Origin: CALXZG01 sp034184445 | GTDB taxonomy: Bacteria; Pseudomonadota; Alphaproteobacteria; CAAHEQ01; UBA3637 | Assembly: GCA_034184445.1 (NCBI GenBank) | Contig: JAXFZX010000031.1 | Span: 1 to 6,447, forward strand | Length of the DNA: 6,447 nucleotides | Reading direction: 5' to 3' | In this document: in pieces, positions 1 to 6,294 of the stretch | Layout of the letters: the number at the start of each line of letters is the position of its first letter | Numbering within the stretch: position 1 is the stretch's first letter | Program-made: the position numbers and the translations under genes | Notes under the pieces: generated by a model | What the model saw: only the letters and a program-made list of their open reading frames with translations | What the model was told of the DNA's origin: nothing | The model's database searches: none

Positions 1-1
1 T

Positions 2-490
2 ATCACCGTTTGTGAAAAAATACAAACCTTACCGGGAGCTTTAATACGCGTACCGGCGATTGATATGTTTCCTGTCATCTTAATGATGGCGGGAATTATT
101 ATTTTGTGCGTATTTAAAACAAAGTTGCGCTTGATTGGACTGGGCGTGATCCTGACCGGCTTAATATTAGCCGGATACACTCCTAAACCGGATATTTTTA
201 TATCTGATAACGGTCAAACTGTGGCTATCAGACGAGAGGATGGCACACTTCGTTTTTTAAGTATATATCCCTATTCAAACACGGCATCGCTTTGGTTGCA
301 AAAAAATGGAGAGGATCCTCATCCGCCACACATATCCAATCCGTTTCCGCCTTTTATTTACATTAAGCAAAAGAAAATCGCCTTAACCGAGGACGGTTGT
401 TTTAGGGCTCATTTGTGCCTAAACCACTTACAAAAAGATCAGACCTACTTAATTTATATATCCGATAAAATAAAAATCAAAACACCTTGA
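2..490 (+). CDS. comEC: ComEC/Rec2-family competence protein, C-terminal end (5' truncated by window edge)
   Basis: This is the last 162 codons of a gene that begins left of the window. The frame is open from position 2 with no stop, so the ATG at 65 is an internal methionine. The 21 residues before it, including LPGALIRVPAID, read as part of the same protein. Two hydrophobic segments follow (about MFPVILMMAGIIILCVF, then LIGLGVILTGLILAGY). After them comes a soluble tail with PDIFISDNGQTVAIR, an SLWLQKNGED segment and paired cysteines (CFRAHLC). This order matches my recollection of the C-terminus of alphaproteobacterial ComEC proteins: PG-rich segment, membrane helices, then PDLLVS-DG--VALR and WL--DG. 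ComEC forms the inner-membrane channel for single-stranded DNA uptake in natural transformation. Many alphaproteobacteria keep the gene without known competence, so its role here is open. The catalytic or channel-forming parts are not visible. Identity is by motif memory only. Confidence 0.68.
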   Translation: MTVCEKIQTLPGALIRVPAIDMFPVILMMAGIIILCVFKTKLRLIGLGVILTGLILAGYTPKPDIFISDNGQTVAIRREDGTLRFLSIYPYSNTASLWLQKNGEDPHPPHISNPFPPFIYIKQKKIALTEDGCFRAHLCLNHLQKDQTYLIYISDKIKIKTP

Positions 491-494
491 TTTT
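473..494 (+). terminator. Weak AT-rich hairpin over the comEC stop codon
   Basis: AAAATCAA (473-480) and TTGATTTT (487-494) form a perfect 8-bp inverted repeat around a 6-nt loop. The repeat covers the TGA stop at 488-490. The stem has only one G-C pair and is followed by GGGATA with no further T run, so it would be at best a weak terminator. It could equally be chance in AT-rich DNA. Confidence 0.22.
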
Positions 495-510
495 GGGATA
501 AAATAGTCCT

Positions 511-768
511 ATGATTGTTTGTATGAAGATATATGTTTGCTTATTATGCCTATTATTATCGGCGTGCGCTTTTACCCCACATACCGGCCAGGATTTGGTG
601 GGGCAAGACAAAAAAGTCGTTCAAAAACAACTGGGGAAGCCAATTGTATCCCGAACAGAGGCTCCCTATAAAATATGGTCTTTTCGGATACAGGATTGCT
701 CGTTATTGGTCTATTTTGATCAAAATGATGTTGTGCAACATGTGGACCATTCGGGATATTGCCCCTAG
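511..768 (+). CDS. Small outer-membrane-type lipoprotein, BamE/SmpA-like by eye
   Basis: An 85-residue predicted lipoprotein. The N-terminus has a lysine, a hydrophobic core (IYVCLLCLLL) and a lipobox ending LSAC, so lipidation and cleavage are expected at Cys19. The mature part is about 66 residues. It contains a G-x-D-x3-V-x-x-x-LGKP turn and then IWSFRIQDCSLLVYF. This resembles small alphaproteobacterial lipoproteins with a 'G..xxxVxxxLGxP....W.Y....C.L..F' pattern and, more distantly, the SmpA/OmlA (BamE) fold. No enzymatic motif is seen. Two starts are possible: ATG 511 (MIVCMK) and ATG 523 (MKIYVC, 81 residues). Neither has a convincing Shine-Dalgarno sequence; GGGAT at 495-499 is a little far from 511. 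It lies 20 nt after comEC and may be co-transcribed with it. Its stop overlaps the convergent acylphosphatase stop. Lipoprotein status is fairly sure; function is not. Confidence 0.75.
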   Translation: MIVCMKIYVCLLCLLLSACAFTPHTGQDLVGQDKKVVQKQLGKPIVSRTEAPYKIWSFRIQDCSLLVYFDQNDVVQHVDHSGYCP

Positions 769-1052
769 ACCGAGGCTTCATTTGTGAATATCCCTTGTTG
801 AATGGGTGGTACAAACGCATCTGGCACAGATACGGGCTCAATTTTATCCACACGAGAGAACAATGGGCCTTTCTGACATAATTTTAAAAAGATATTGATG
901 TTGTCATCAGGGCCTTCGGCCAAAATTTCAACCGATCCATTCATCCTGTTCCGAACCCAACCAGATAAATTCAAATCGTCGGCCTTGCGGCATGCCCATG
1001 CCCGAAAACCAACCCCTTGCACCCGACCAAATATGCGAATATGGATAACCAT
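765..1052 (-). CDS. acyP: Acylphosphatase
   Basis: A 95-residue protein of the usual acylphosphatase length (about 90-100). These small cytosolic enzymes hydrolyse the carboxyl-phosphate bond of acyl phosphates such as acetyl phosphate or 1,3-bisphosphoglycerate. The signature GRVQGVGFR is present at residues 9-17, ending in the phosphate-binding Arg17. The second signature, GWVRN (31-35), supplies Asn35, which orients the catalytic water. The following NGSVEILAEG is also typical. Both known catalytic residues are therefore intact. The start ATG shares its A with the TAA stop of the upstream asmA-family gene (TAATG), and no clear Shine-Dalgarno precedes it, which suggests translational coupling. 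It is the last gene of the minus-strand run, and its stop overlaps that of the convergent lipoprotein gene. The physiological substrate in bacteria is generally uncertain, and the neighbours do not reveal it. Confidence 0.95.
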   Translation of the reverse strand: MVIHIRIFGRVQGVGFRAWACRKADDLNLSGWVRNRMNGSVEILAEGPDDNINIFLKLCQKGPLFSRVDKIEPVSVPDAFVPPIQQGIFTNEASV

Positions 1053-3271
1053 TATTGTAGCGCTTGTGATAGAGTTTCTAAAAATTGTTGCCTAAATTGT
1101 TCTTGCGGTGTTTGTGGTTTTGGGGTAGTTTCTTTCGCCACAGTGGGTTCCGGCAACATTTGCATCTTTTTAGATTCAGCGCGTAATTCCCCTTGGGATT
1201 TATGTCCTAAAACAATGGCACAGGTTTGATAGGGCTTAAAACTTTGCTGTTCCAATAGTCCTTTAACCACAGCGACCGTATCCGGTTCCCATTTGACTTG
1301 TGGAATCGTTCCAATAACCCGAATGGAACGTGTTGCCGCATTAAGGACTTGCCCAACCGCTGTTTTTTGTGCCTGATAAACAATAGGACGCACCGACAAA
1401 TTAACCCACATATCCGTTAAGCGGATACTGCCTCCTACCAAAAATCCGACATGCGGTGTTTCCAATGCAATATTGTTTTGGGCTTTTATCTCACCATTTT
1501 CAAGGCGAACTTTGACGACACCACACAAGAGTTCATTCACTTGATCGGCGGTTGAAAAATCAACCGTTCGTTTTTTGCGCCCTCCTAAAACTTCAACAAT
1601 GTCATTGTTAAAAAATTGATCAATAATCATACCTTGGGGGATTTCAATTTCCAGATTACCGTTTGATGAGGCAATTATTTTGCGGGTTGTATCACCAACA
1701 GCCGTCACATCAATCGCAAAATCCATTGTAGCATTTTGAATCACATCATTCAACATTTTGACACCATTCAGATTCAGGTTATTCCCCGTCATCTTTAAGG
1801 CAAATTTTTGATCCCCGTTTGAATCGGCCACAACATCCGCAATGATATGACCACCCAAAACATCTAATCGGAAACCATTTGTTGTTAGAACCCCATTTTT
1901 AACCGTAATAGCCCCCGTTTTTCCTAGGTATCCGACAATTTCATCCGTCACCTGCCAATGGGGCATCACAATAGTAATAACGCCATCAAAAGATTGTAAA
2001 AACTTTAATGGGACCGGCAAATCCGGAATACCGAATTTTTTTTGAGGTACTTGTTTGGATTCCGCCCGATACTTTGTTTCATCCGTTTGAAGAATATCCT
2101 GTAAATTTAAATATTCTGACATTATATTTAACTTCATTTCGGGCCGTTTTTTATTCATCATGAATTGTCCCGATAATTGCAGGTCAGATCGCCCCGCCTG
2201 ATACAGGAATTTTTTGACATTAATCACATTTTGGGACAGAACCATTTCCAAATCCGCGTCAAACGGTTGAATTCCCCAAACCTGACCCAATGTCCAATCA
2301 GAAAGATTCATTTTTCCCGCCAATTCTATCATCGGCTGGCGTGATAAGGATTCCAATACGCCCGTGAAACTTGCCTTAAATTTATTTCCCCCCATTGAGG
2401 TATCCAATTTTGTCAATTGAAATTTAGACAAATCCCCCTGTAAAACAGCAGAAAGGGCAAATGATTGAGCCGGTATAGCCCTATTTTTTATATCAAAATT
2501 TTCTAATGTTTGCTTTAAACTAGCACCTTCAATATCCACATTAAACAATAGTTTTTTAAACGCTACCGTATCTCCAATGCTACCCGCTAATTTGACCGTC
2601 GTACCAGCCCCTAAAACCTCTATATTAAAAAGGTAATCCGGTTCTTTTCGCATAAGCTTTAATAAATCATCAACGGTCGCCGTCACTTGAAAGGCTTGCT
2701 CATTCCAATTAGCTGTTAAGGATAAAACCTTTAATTGCTTCAATGAAAAATCGGATAAATCAATTTGATATTTTTTATCCTCCTGATAAAAGGCTACTTG
2801 AATGCTTTGCGCCGAAATGCTATCCACCCGTGTTTGCCAATCGGACTTAACCCCGGAAACCTCCCCTTTTTTTTGAGGAGCCGTTTTAGATTCAATTGTC
2901 CAATTATCACGCGATCCTTTTTTGATTAAATTCACCTGAATGGTATTAGCCTTAACATTTTGGATTTCAATGCGCTTAGAGAATAAGGGGGCAATGGCCA
3001 TTGTCGCTTCTGCCGAGTTAATGGCCAAAAGCGGATCTTGTCCTGCGAATTGTTCGGGATTAGATACCCGAATATCATTGATTTTAATTGTTGGGATCAT
3101 AGATATTTTCATTTCCATATGGCCGATTGTGACGGGCCGGCCCAGCACTTCGGACATTTTCCCCGTAATATATTCCCGATAAGAGTTTAAATCAAATGTC
3201 AATAAAAAGATTGTTATGGCAATAACCATCAAAACAATCAAGCCCAATAAAAACAATAAAAATTTCTTCAT
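1052..3271 (-). CDS. asmA: AsmA-family inner-membrane-anchored envelope protein
   Basis: A 739-residue protein from the ATG at 3271. A GTG at 3274 would add one residue, but AGGGG (3283-3279) sits 7 nt before the ATG and only 4 nt before the GTG, so the ATG is preferred. Residues 3-27 form one membrane helix after MKK, with the rest expected in the periplasm. The AsmA N-terminal pattern follows directly: FDLNSYREYIT, then LGRPVTIG, IPTIKINDIRVSNP and an APLFSKRIEI stretch. Long beta-rich repeats lead to a conserved AsmA C-terminal region (from about 625: LSVRPIVYQAQ, RSIRVIGTIPQVKWEPD). The end (about 705-739) is a Pro/Gln/Thr-rich tail. AsmA-like proteins are related to TamB and YhdP, which are thought to carry phospholipid between the membranes. 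Which branch this one belongs to cannot be told here. It starts 12 nt after rluC and overlaps acyP by 1 nt. The symbol denotes the family only. Confidence 0.85.
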   Translation of the reverse strand: MKKFLLFLLGLIVLMVIAITIFLLTFDLNSYREYITGKMSEVLGRPVTIGHMEMKISMIPTIKINDIRVSNPEQFAGQDPLLAINSAEATMAIAPLFSKRIEIQNVKANTIQVNLIKKGSRDNWTIESKTAPQKKGEVSGVKSDWQTRVDSISAQSIQVAFYQEDKKYQIDLSDFSLKQLKVLSLTANWNEQAFQVTATVDDLLKLMRKEPDYLFNIEVLGAGTTVKLAGSIGDTVAFKKLLFNVDIEGASLKQTLENFDIKNRAIPAQSFALSAVLQGDLSKFQLTKLDTSMGGNKFKASFTGVLESLSRQPMIELAGKMNLSDWTLGQVWGIQPFDADLEMVLSQNVINVKKFLYQAGRSDLQLSGQFMMNKKRPEMKLNIMSEYLNLQDILQTDETKYRAESKQVPQKKFGIPDLPVPLKFLQSFDGVITIVMPHWQVTDEIVGYLGKTGAITVKNGVLTTNGFRLDVLGGHIIADVVADSNGDQKFALKMTGNNLNLNGVKMLNDVIQNATMDFAIDVTAVGDTTRKIIASSNGNLEIEIPQGMIIDQFFNNDIVEVLGGRKKRTVDFSTADQVNELLCGVVKVRLENGEIKAQNNIALETPHVGFLVGGSIRLTDMWVNLSVRPIVYQAQKTAVGQVLNAATRSIRVIGTIPQVKWEPDTVAVVKGLLEQQSFKPYQTCAIVLGHKSQGELRAESKKMQMLPEPTVAKETTPKPQTPQEQFRQQFLETLSQALQ

Positions 3272-3278
3272 CACATCA

Positions 3279-3283
3279 CCCCT
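3279..3283 (-). promoter_or_regulatory. Ribosome binding site deciding the asmA start
   Basis: On the minus strand, TAAAGGGGTG contains AGGGG (3283-3279) directly after the rluC stop codon (TAA, 3286-3284). Spacing is 7 nt to the ATG at 3271 and 4 nt to the GTG at 3274. The ATG is therefore the likelier start, and the site's position against the preceding stop suggests coupled translation. Confidence 0.6.
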
Positions 3284-4261
3284 TTAAATGAAACAATCAA
3301 ACGAATCGCCGACCGCTTTGACATTAAAGCCTAAAAAAGCGAACGTGTCAAGCATGTGTTGCGGTAAATCGGCTTGAACCTCTAAAATACCGCCGTTTGG
3401 ATGCGGCAATCTGATACCTCGTGCATGCAAATGTAATTTTTTGTTATTGGCTATTCCAACGGCAAATGATCGCTCATCGCCATATTTACTATCTCCGATA
3501 ATCGGGGTGTTTAAGACCCTTGCTACATGGACGCGTAATTGATGCGTCCGCCCCGTTAAGGGTGATAATTCCAGCCAACTGGCTTTTTTGGCCAACGAAT
3601 CAATTATTCGGTAAAGCGTGACAGCCTTTTGTCCGTGTTCAAAATCAACACACATTTGTTCGCCCCCTTTGGCCCCCGACATTTTGGAGAGCGGTGCATC
3701 AATCTTACCCGCTGATAACTTAGGTTTGCCTACCACAACCGCCCAATAAATTTTATGGGCATCACGTGACCGAAAACTTTCGGCCAATTTGGCTGCCGCA
3801 TTGGCGGTTCGTCCCAAAACAAGGACACCACTGGTATCTTTATCCAACCGGTGCACTAAATGTGGCTTTTCTTGTTTTTCAAAACGCAAAGCATCCAACA
3901 TACCATCAATATGCCGATCCGTTTTACTGCCCCCTTGAACGGCCAGCCCCGCTGGCTTATTCAACACAATGACATCGTCATCTTTGTAAATCACGAGGGA
4001 TTTCATCAACTCCACATCAGATTTTGACAGATCACGGGGCAAATCGGCCTTAGGCGCGACAGTTAAAGGTGGCACCCGAATTTCATCCCCCACCCGCAAC
4101 CGAAGAGATGATTCGGCCTTTTTGCCGTTCACACGAATATTTTTCCCCCGCAAAAGCCGCTGTAATTGTCCGTTTTTTAAATCTGGATAGTGCCGCATAA
4201 ACCACCGATCCAATCGGATATTATCATCGTCTGCCTTTACTGTCATTAATTGGACTGTCAT
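3284..4261 (-). CDS. rluC: RluC-type 23S rRNA pseudouridine synthase (RluA family)
   Basis: Converts specific uridines of 23S rRNA to pseudouridine. An S4 RNA-binding domain lies at about residues 15-50 (IRLDRWF, then LQRLLRGKNIRVNGKKA). The RluA-family catalytic domain follows: NKPAGLAVQGGS, HRLDKDTSG with the catalytic Asp140, and LTGRTHQLRVH (from about 235). The S4 domain and the NKP-G-AVQGGS segment fit the RluC subgroup, which in E. coli targets U955, U2504 and U2580. The exact sites here are inferred. I chose ATG 4261 (325 residues) because AGG lies 6 nt upstream. The frame extends upstream to a GTG at 4297 with no ribosome binding site and non-conserved sequence. ATG 4246 is a third option but has no ribosome binding site. 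With the 4261 start the gap from rarA is 42 nt. It is probably in one operon with rarA upstream and asmA and acyP downstream. Confidence 0.9.
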   Translation of the reverse strand: MTVQLMTVKADDDNIRLDRWFMRHYPDLKNGQLQRLLRGKNIRVNGKKAESSLRLRVGDEIRVPPLTVAPKADLPRDLSKSDVELMKSLVIYKDDDVIVLNKPAGLAVQGGSKTDRHIDGMLDALRFEKQEKPHLVHRLDKDTSGVLVLGRTANAAAKLAESFRSRDAHKIYWAVVVGKPKLSAGKIDAPLSKMSGAKGGEQMCVDFEHGQKAVTLYRIIDSLAKKASWLELSPLTGRTHQLRVHVARVLNTPIIGDSKYGDERSFAVGIANNKKLHLHARGIRLPHPNGGILEVQADLPQHMLDTFAFLGFNVKAVGDSFDCFI

Positions 4262-4303
4262 GTAAAACCTATGGTTTTCTTTTCGCACATTTAGCACAAA
4301 AAA

Positions 4304-5602
4304 TCAAGATTTTTTTTGAATTTTTTGGCGAAGGCTATTCCAATAATCCAGCCGTTTTTTAAGTTCTCTTTCATATCCCCGTTCATTCGGACGATAAAAT
4401 GTTTGTCGTTCCATCCCATCGGGAAAATAATTTTGTCCCGAAAAACTGTCAGGCGTATCGGGATCATATTGATATCCTTTGTTATACCCCAATTCCTTCA
4501 TCATTTTAGTGGGTGCATTTAAGATATGCTTTGGCGGCATCAATGTTGCCGTTTCTTTGGCTACTGCCCGCACGGCATTCCATGCGATCTCGGCACTGTT
4601 GGATTTGGGAGCCGTTGCCAGATAAATGACCAACTCCGCCACAGCTAAATCCCCCTCTGGCGAGCCCAATCGTTCATAAGCATCCCATGCCGAGTGTGCC
4701 TGGACCAGTGCACCCGGATCGGCAAGACCGACATCTTCACTGGCAAATCGGGTCAGTCGCCGTAGAATATACTTCATGTCCTCACCGGCGACAACCATAC
4801 GCGCAAACCAATATAGCCCTGCATTTGGATCCGAACCGCGTAATGATTTATGAAGGGCTGAAATCAAGTTATAATGACCTTCTCGGTCTTTATCGTAATT
4901 GGGAAGGCGGCGTTGCAACAGTTGCTCCAAAGCCTCTTTATCCAAAATTTCATCCGGCAGAGCATATTGAAAAACGCTTTCAATCAAATTGATAAAATAT
5001 CGTCCGTCTCCATCCGCCAATGATTTTAGATAGTCTTTTCCCACCGAATCCAATGGGATAGAATGTCCTATAATTTTTTCGGCTTTTTGTAAAATTTGTT
5101 CCAAGGCCTCATCCGAAAGCCTATTCATCACAAAGACTTTACACCGACTCAAAAGCGCACCGTTTAATTCAAATGACGGATTTTCCGTTGTTGCTCCGAC
5201 CAAAATAACCGTTCCGTCTTCCACATACGGCAAAAAACCATCTTGCTGGGACCGATTAAAGCGGTGAATTTCATCTACGAACAACAATGTTCCTTGACCC
5301 ATTCGGCGGCGGCTGATCGCCTCTTGAAAGACTTTACGCAAATCCGAAACCCCCGAAAAAACGGCCGATAAGGCTTCAAAATGTAAATTCGTTTCTTGCG
5401 CTAAAATACGCGCAATTGTTGTCTTACCACATCCTGGGGGACCCCATAAAATAAATGAGGCCATCTTTCCCGACTTTATCATGCGGGAAAGTGGTCCTTT
5501 TTCCCCCAATAAATGATCCTGACCGACCACATCGCCAAGGGTTAAAGGGCGCATTCTATCTGCCAACGGTTTATCCGTTAATTTTTCAAATAAAGTAGCC
5601 AT
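4304..5602 (-). CDS. rarA: Replication-associated recombination protein RarA (MgsA), AAA+ ATPase
   Basis: A 432-residue RarA (MgsA, related to eukaryotic WRNIP1/Mgs1), of typical family length. It is a tetrameric clamp-loader-like ATPase acting on stalled forks and single-stranded DNA ends. The family start PLADRMRP is at 12-19 and VVGQDHLLG at 25-33. Walker A GPPGCGKT is at 54-61, Walker B with DEIH at 110-113, and a sensor-1 region GATTENPSFELN at 136-147, followed by LSRC. C-terminal family landmarks include LRGSDPNAGLYW, RRLTRFASEDVG and a terminal RPNERGYERELKKRL. I chose ATG 5602 (MATLFEKL) because family similarity begins there. Upstream in-frame starts (TTG 5638, ATG 5635, ATG 5608) add an AT-rich, non-conserved stretch that overlaps a likely promoter. 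No Shine-Dalgarno is visible before 5602. It heads the rarA-rluC-asmA-acyP run and is divergent from pal. Confidence 0.93.
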   Translation of the reverse strand: MATLFEKLTDKPLADRMRPLTLGDVVGQDHLLGEKGPLSRMIKSGKMASFILWGPPGCGKTTIARILAQETNLHFEALSAVFSGVSDLRKVFQEAISRRRMGQGTLLFVDEIHRFNRSQQDGFLPYVEDGTVILVGATTENPSFELNGALLSRCKVFVMNRLSDEALEQILQKAEKIIGHSIPLDSVGKDYLKSLADGDGRYFINLIESVFQYALPDEILDKEALEQLLQRRLPNYDKDREGHYNLISALHKSLRGSDPNAGLYWFARMVVAGEDMKYILRRLTRFASEDVGLADPGALVQAHSAWDAYERLGSPEGDLAVAELVIYLATAPKSNSAEIAWNAVRAVAKETATLMPPKHILNAPTKMMKELGYNKGYQYDPDTPDSFSGQNYFPDGMERQTFYRPNERGYERELKKRLDYWNSLRQKIQKKS

Positions 5603-5609
5603 AGTCATA

Positions 5610-5638
5610 AATATAGCAAATTTTTTAAAAAACATCAA
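5610..5638 (-). promoter_or_regulatory. Probable sigma-70-type promoter of rarA
   Basis: On the minus strand TTGATG (5638-5633) and TATATT (5615-5610) are separated by exactly 17 nt of A/T-rich spacer. They match four of six and five of six consensus bases. The expected start of transcription, 6-7 nt past the -10 box, falls at about 5603-5604, one or two bases before the rarA ATG at 5602. This would make the transcript essentially leaderless. Assigned by eye; AT-rich DNA produces such matches by chance. Confidence 0.45.
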
Positions 5639-5648
5639 ATAAAATTTC

Positions 5649-5682
5649 TTGACTTTGGGGGCAAAGTATGTTTTCCTAAAAT
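5649..5682 (+). promoter_or_regulatory. Likely pal promoter region (clear -35, uncertain -10)
   Basis: TTGACT at 5649-5654 is a good -35 box. At 17-nt spacing the -10 would be TTTCCT (5672-5677), a poor match. TAAAAT at 5677-5682 is a better hexamer but lies 22 nt away. This -35 box and that of rarA sit back to back, 10 bp apart. A small GCGG-ATAAA-CCGC hairpin (5686-5698) would lie in the leader. Confidence 0.35.
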
Positions 5683-5714
5683 CGTGCGGATAAACCGCGG
5701 GATTAAATTACGAA

Positions 5715-5719
5715 AGGGA
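5715..5719 (+). promoter_or_regulatory. Ribosome binding site of pal
   Basis: AAAGGGA, with AGGGA at 5715-5719, stands 7 nt before the ATG at 5727. It is a good Shine-Dalgarno sequence and supports that start. It contrasts with the missing site before the divergent rarA. Confidence 0.7.
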
Positions 5720-5726
5720 AACAGTT

Positions 5727-6221
5727 ATGTTAAAAAAATTATTAGTTCTTATATGCGGGGCAACACTGCTAGCGGCCTGTGCATCAAAGGAAGAAGGTGC
5801 CGATTTATACGGTAATGCAACCGGCGGTTGGAATGCCGATGTGGATATTTCGGAATTAGATGCCACAGGTCTTACCAAAAAATTTAATAATGAGGTGACA
5901 CCCGTTGTGTATTTCAGCCTAAATAGTTCTGACTTGGATACAACAGGCAAATCAACTTTGGCAGAGCAAGCCGAATGGCTTAGAAAGAATCCACGGGCTT
6001 TAATTGTCATTGAAGGAAATTGCGATGAGCGCGGAACAACGGAATATAACTTTGCCTTGGGGGAAAGACGCGCCAATGCCGCCCGTCGGTATCTGATTGC
6101 AAACGGGGTTGATTCCAACCGCATCAGAACCATTTCCTATGGCAAAGAAAAACCGGTTGCCACAGGTTCCAATGAGGAGGCTTGGGCCAAGAATCGGAAC
6201 GCAACAACGGTGGCCTATTAA
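5727..6221 (+). CDS. pal: Peptidoglycan-associated lipoprotein Pal
   Basis: A 164-residue outer-membrane lipoprotein that binds peptidoglycan non-covalently. It is the outer-membrane partner of the Tol-Pal system, which pulls the outer membrane inward at division. The signal peptide MLKKLLVLICGATLLAAC ends in a lipobox with Cys18. A linker of about 40 residues leads to an OmpA-like domain from about 58 to the end: VVYFSLNSSDLD, EGNCDERGTTEYN, LGERRANAARRYL, then RIRTISYGKEKP. The length and LGERRAN-SYGKEKP core are characteristic of Pal rather than OmpA. Two positions differ from the usual motifs: Asn98 replaces the His of EGHxDERG, and Asn158 stands where NRRAV normally has Arg (here NRNATTV). 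tolB, the usual gene before pal, is absent; the upstream neighbour is divergent rarA, so pal appears to have its own promoter. cpoB follows after a hairpin. Confidence 0.95.
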   Translation: MLKKLLVLICGATLLAACASKEEGADLYGNATGGWNADVDISELDATGLTKKFNNEVTPVVYFSLNSSDLDTTGKSTLAEQAEWLRKNPRALIVIEGNCDERGTTEYNFALGERRANAARRYLIANGVDSNRIRTISYGKEKPVATGSNEEAWAKNRNATTVAY

Positions 6222-6239
6222 CAAAATACTTGCATAATG

Positions 6240-6277
6240 AAAAACTTCCCTGTAAAATGGCGGGGAAGTTTTTCTTT
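6240..6277 (+). terminator. Rho-independent terminator or attenuator between pal and cpoB
   Basis: AAAAACTTCCC (6240-6250) pairs perfectly with GGGAAGTTTTT (6263-6273). A T-G and a G-C pair can extend the stem inwards, leaving a loop of about 8-12 nt. The right arm runs into TTTTTCTTT, which serves as the U-tract. It lies 18 nt after the pal stop and ends 17 nt before the cpoB start. No promoter is visible between the hairpin and cpoB, so partial termination with read-through is plausible. Confidence 0.75.
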
Positions 6278-6294
6278 AACAAAGGATATAGATT

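Noticed and set aside
487..504. TTGATT and TAAAAT before the lipoprotein gene as a promoter.
   Set aside because: The spacer is only 6 nt, far from the 16-18 nt needed.
533..853. Alternative frames on both strands over the lipoprotein (533-787 plus, 572-853 minus).
   Set aside because: They lack signal, motifs and ribosome binding sites, while frame 511-768 has a proper lipobox.
4298..4315. Perfect inverted repeat AAAAAATC-AA-GATTTTTT at the end of rarA.
   Set aside because: The loop is only 2 nt, the stem has one G-C pair and it is mostly rarA coding sequence; it is too weak for a terminator and would split a likely operon.
4687..4992. 101-codon plus-strand reading frame within rarA.
   Set aside because: It is antisense to conserved RarA sequence with no start signal or recognisable domain.
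5708..6133. 141-codon minus-strand reading frame opposite pal.
   Set aside because: It lies antisense to the well-supported pal gene and resembles no known protein; it is a codon-bias shadow.
6231..6238. TGCATAAT before cpoB as an extended -10 promoter element.
   Set aside because: There is no -35 match at suitable spacing, and the start would fall within the terminator stem.
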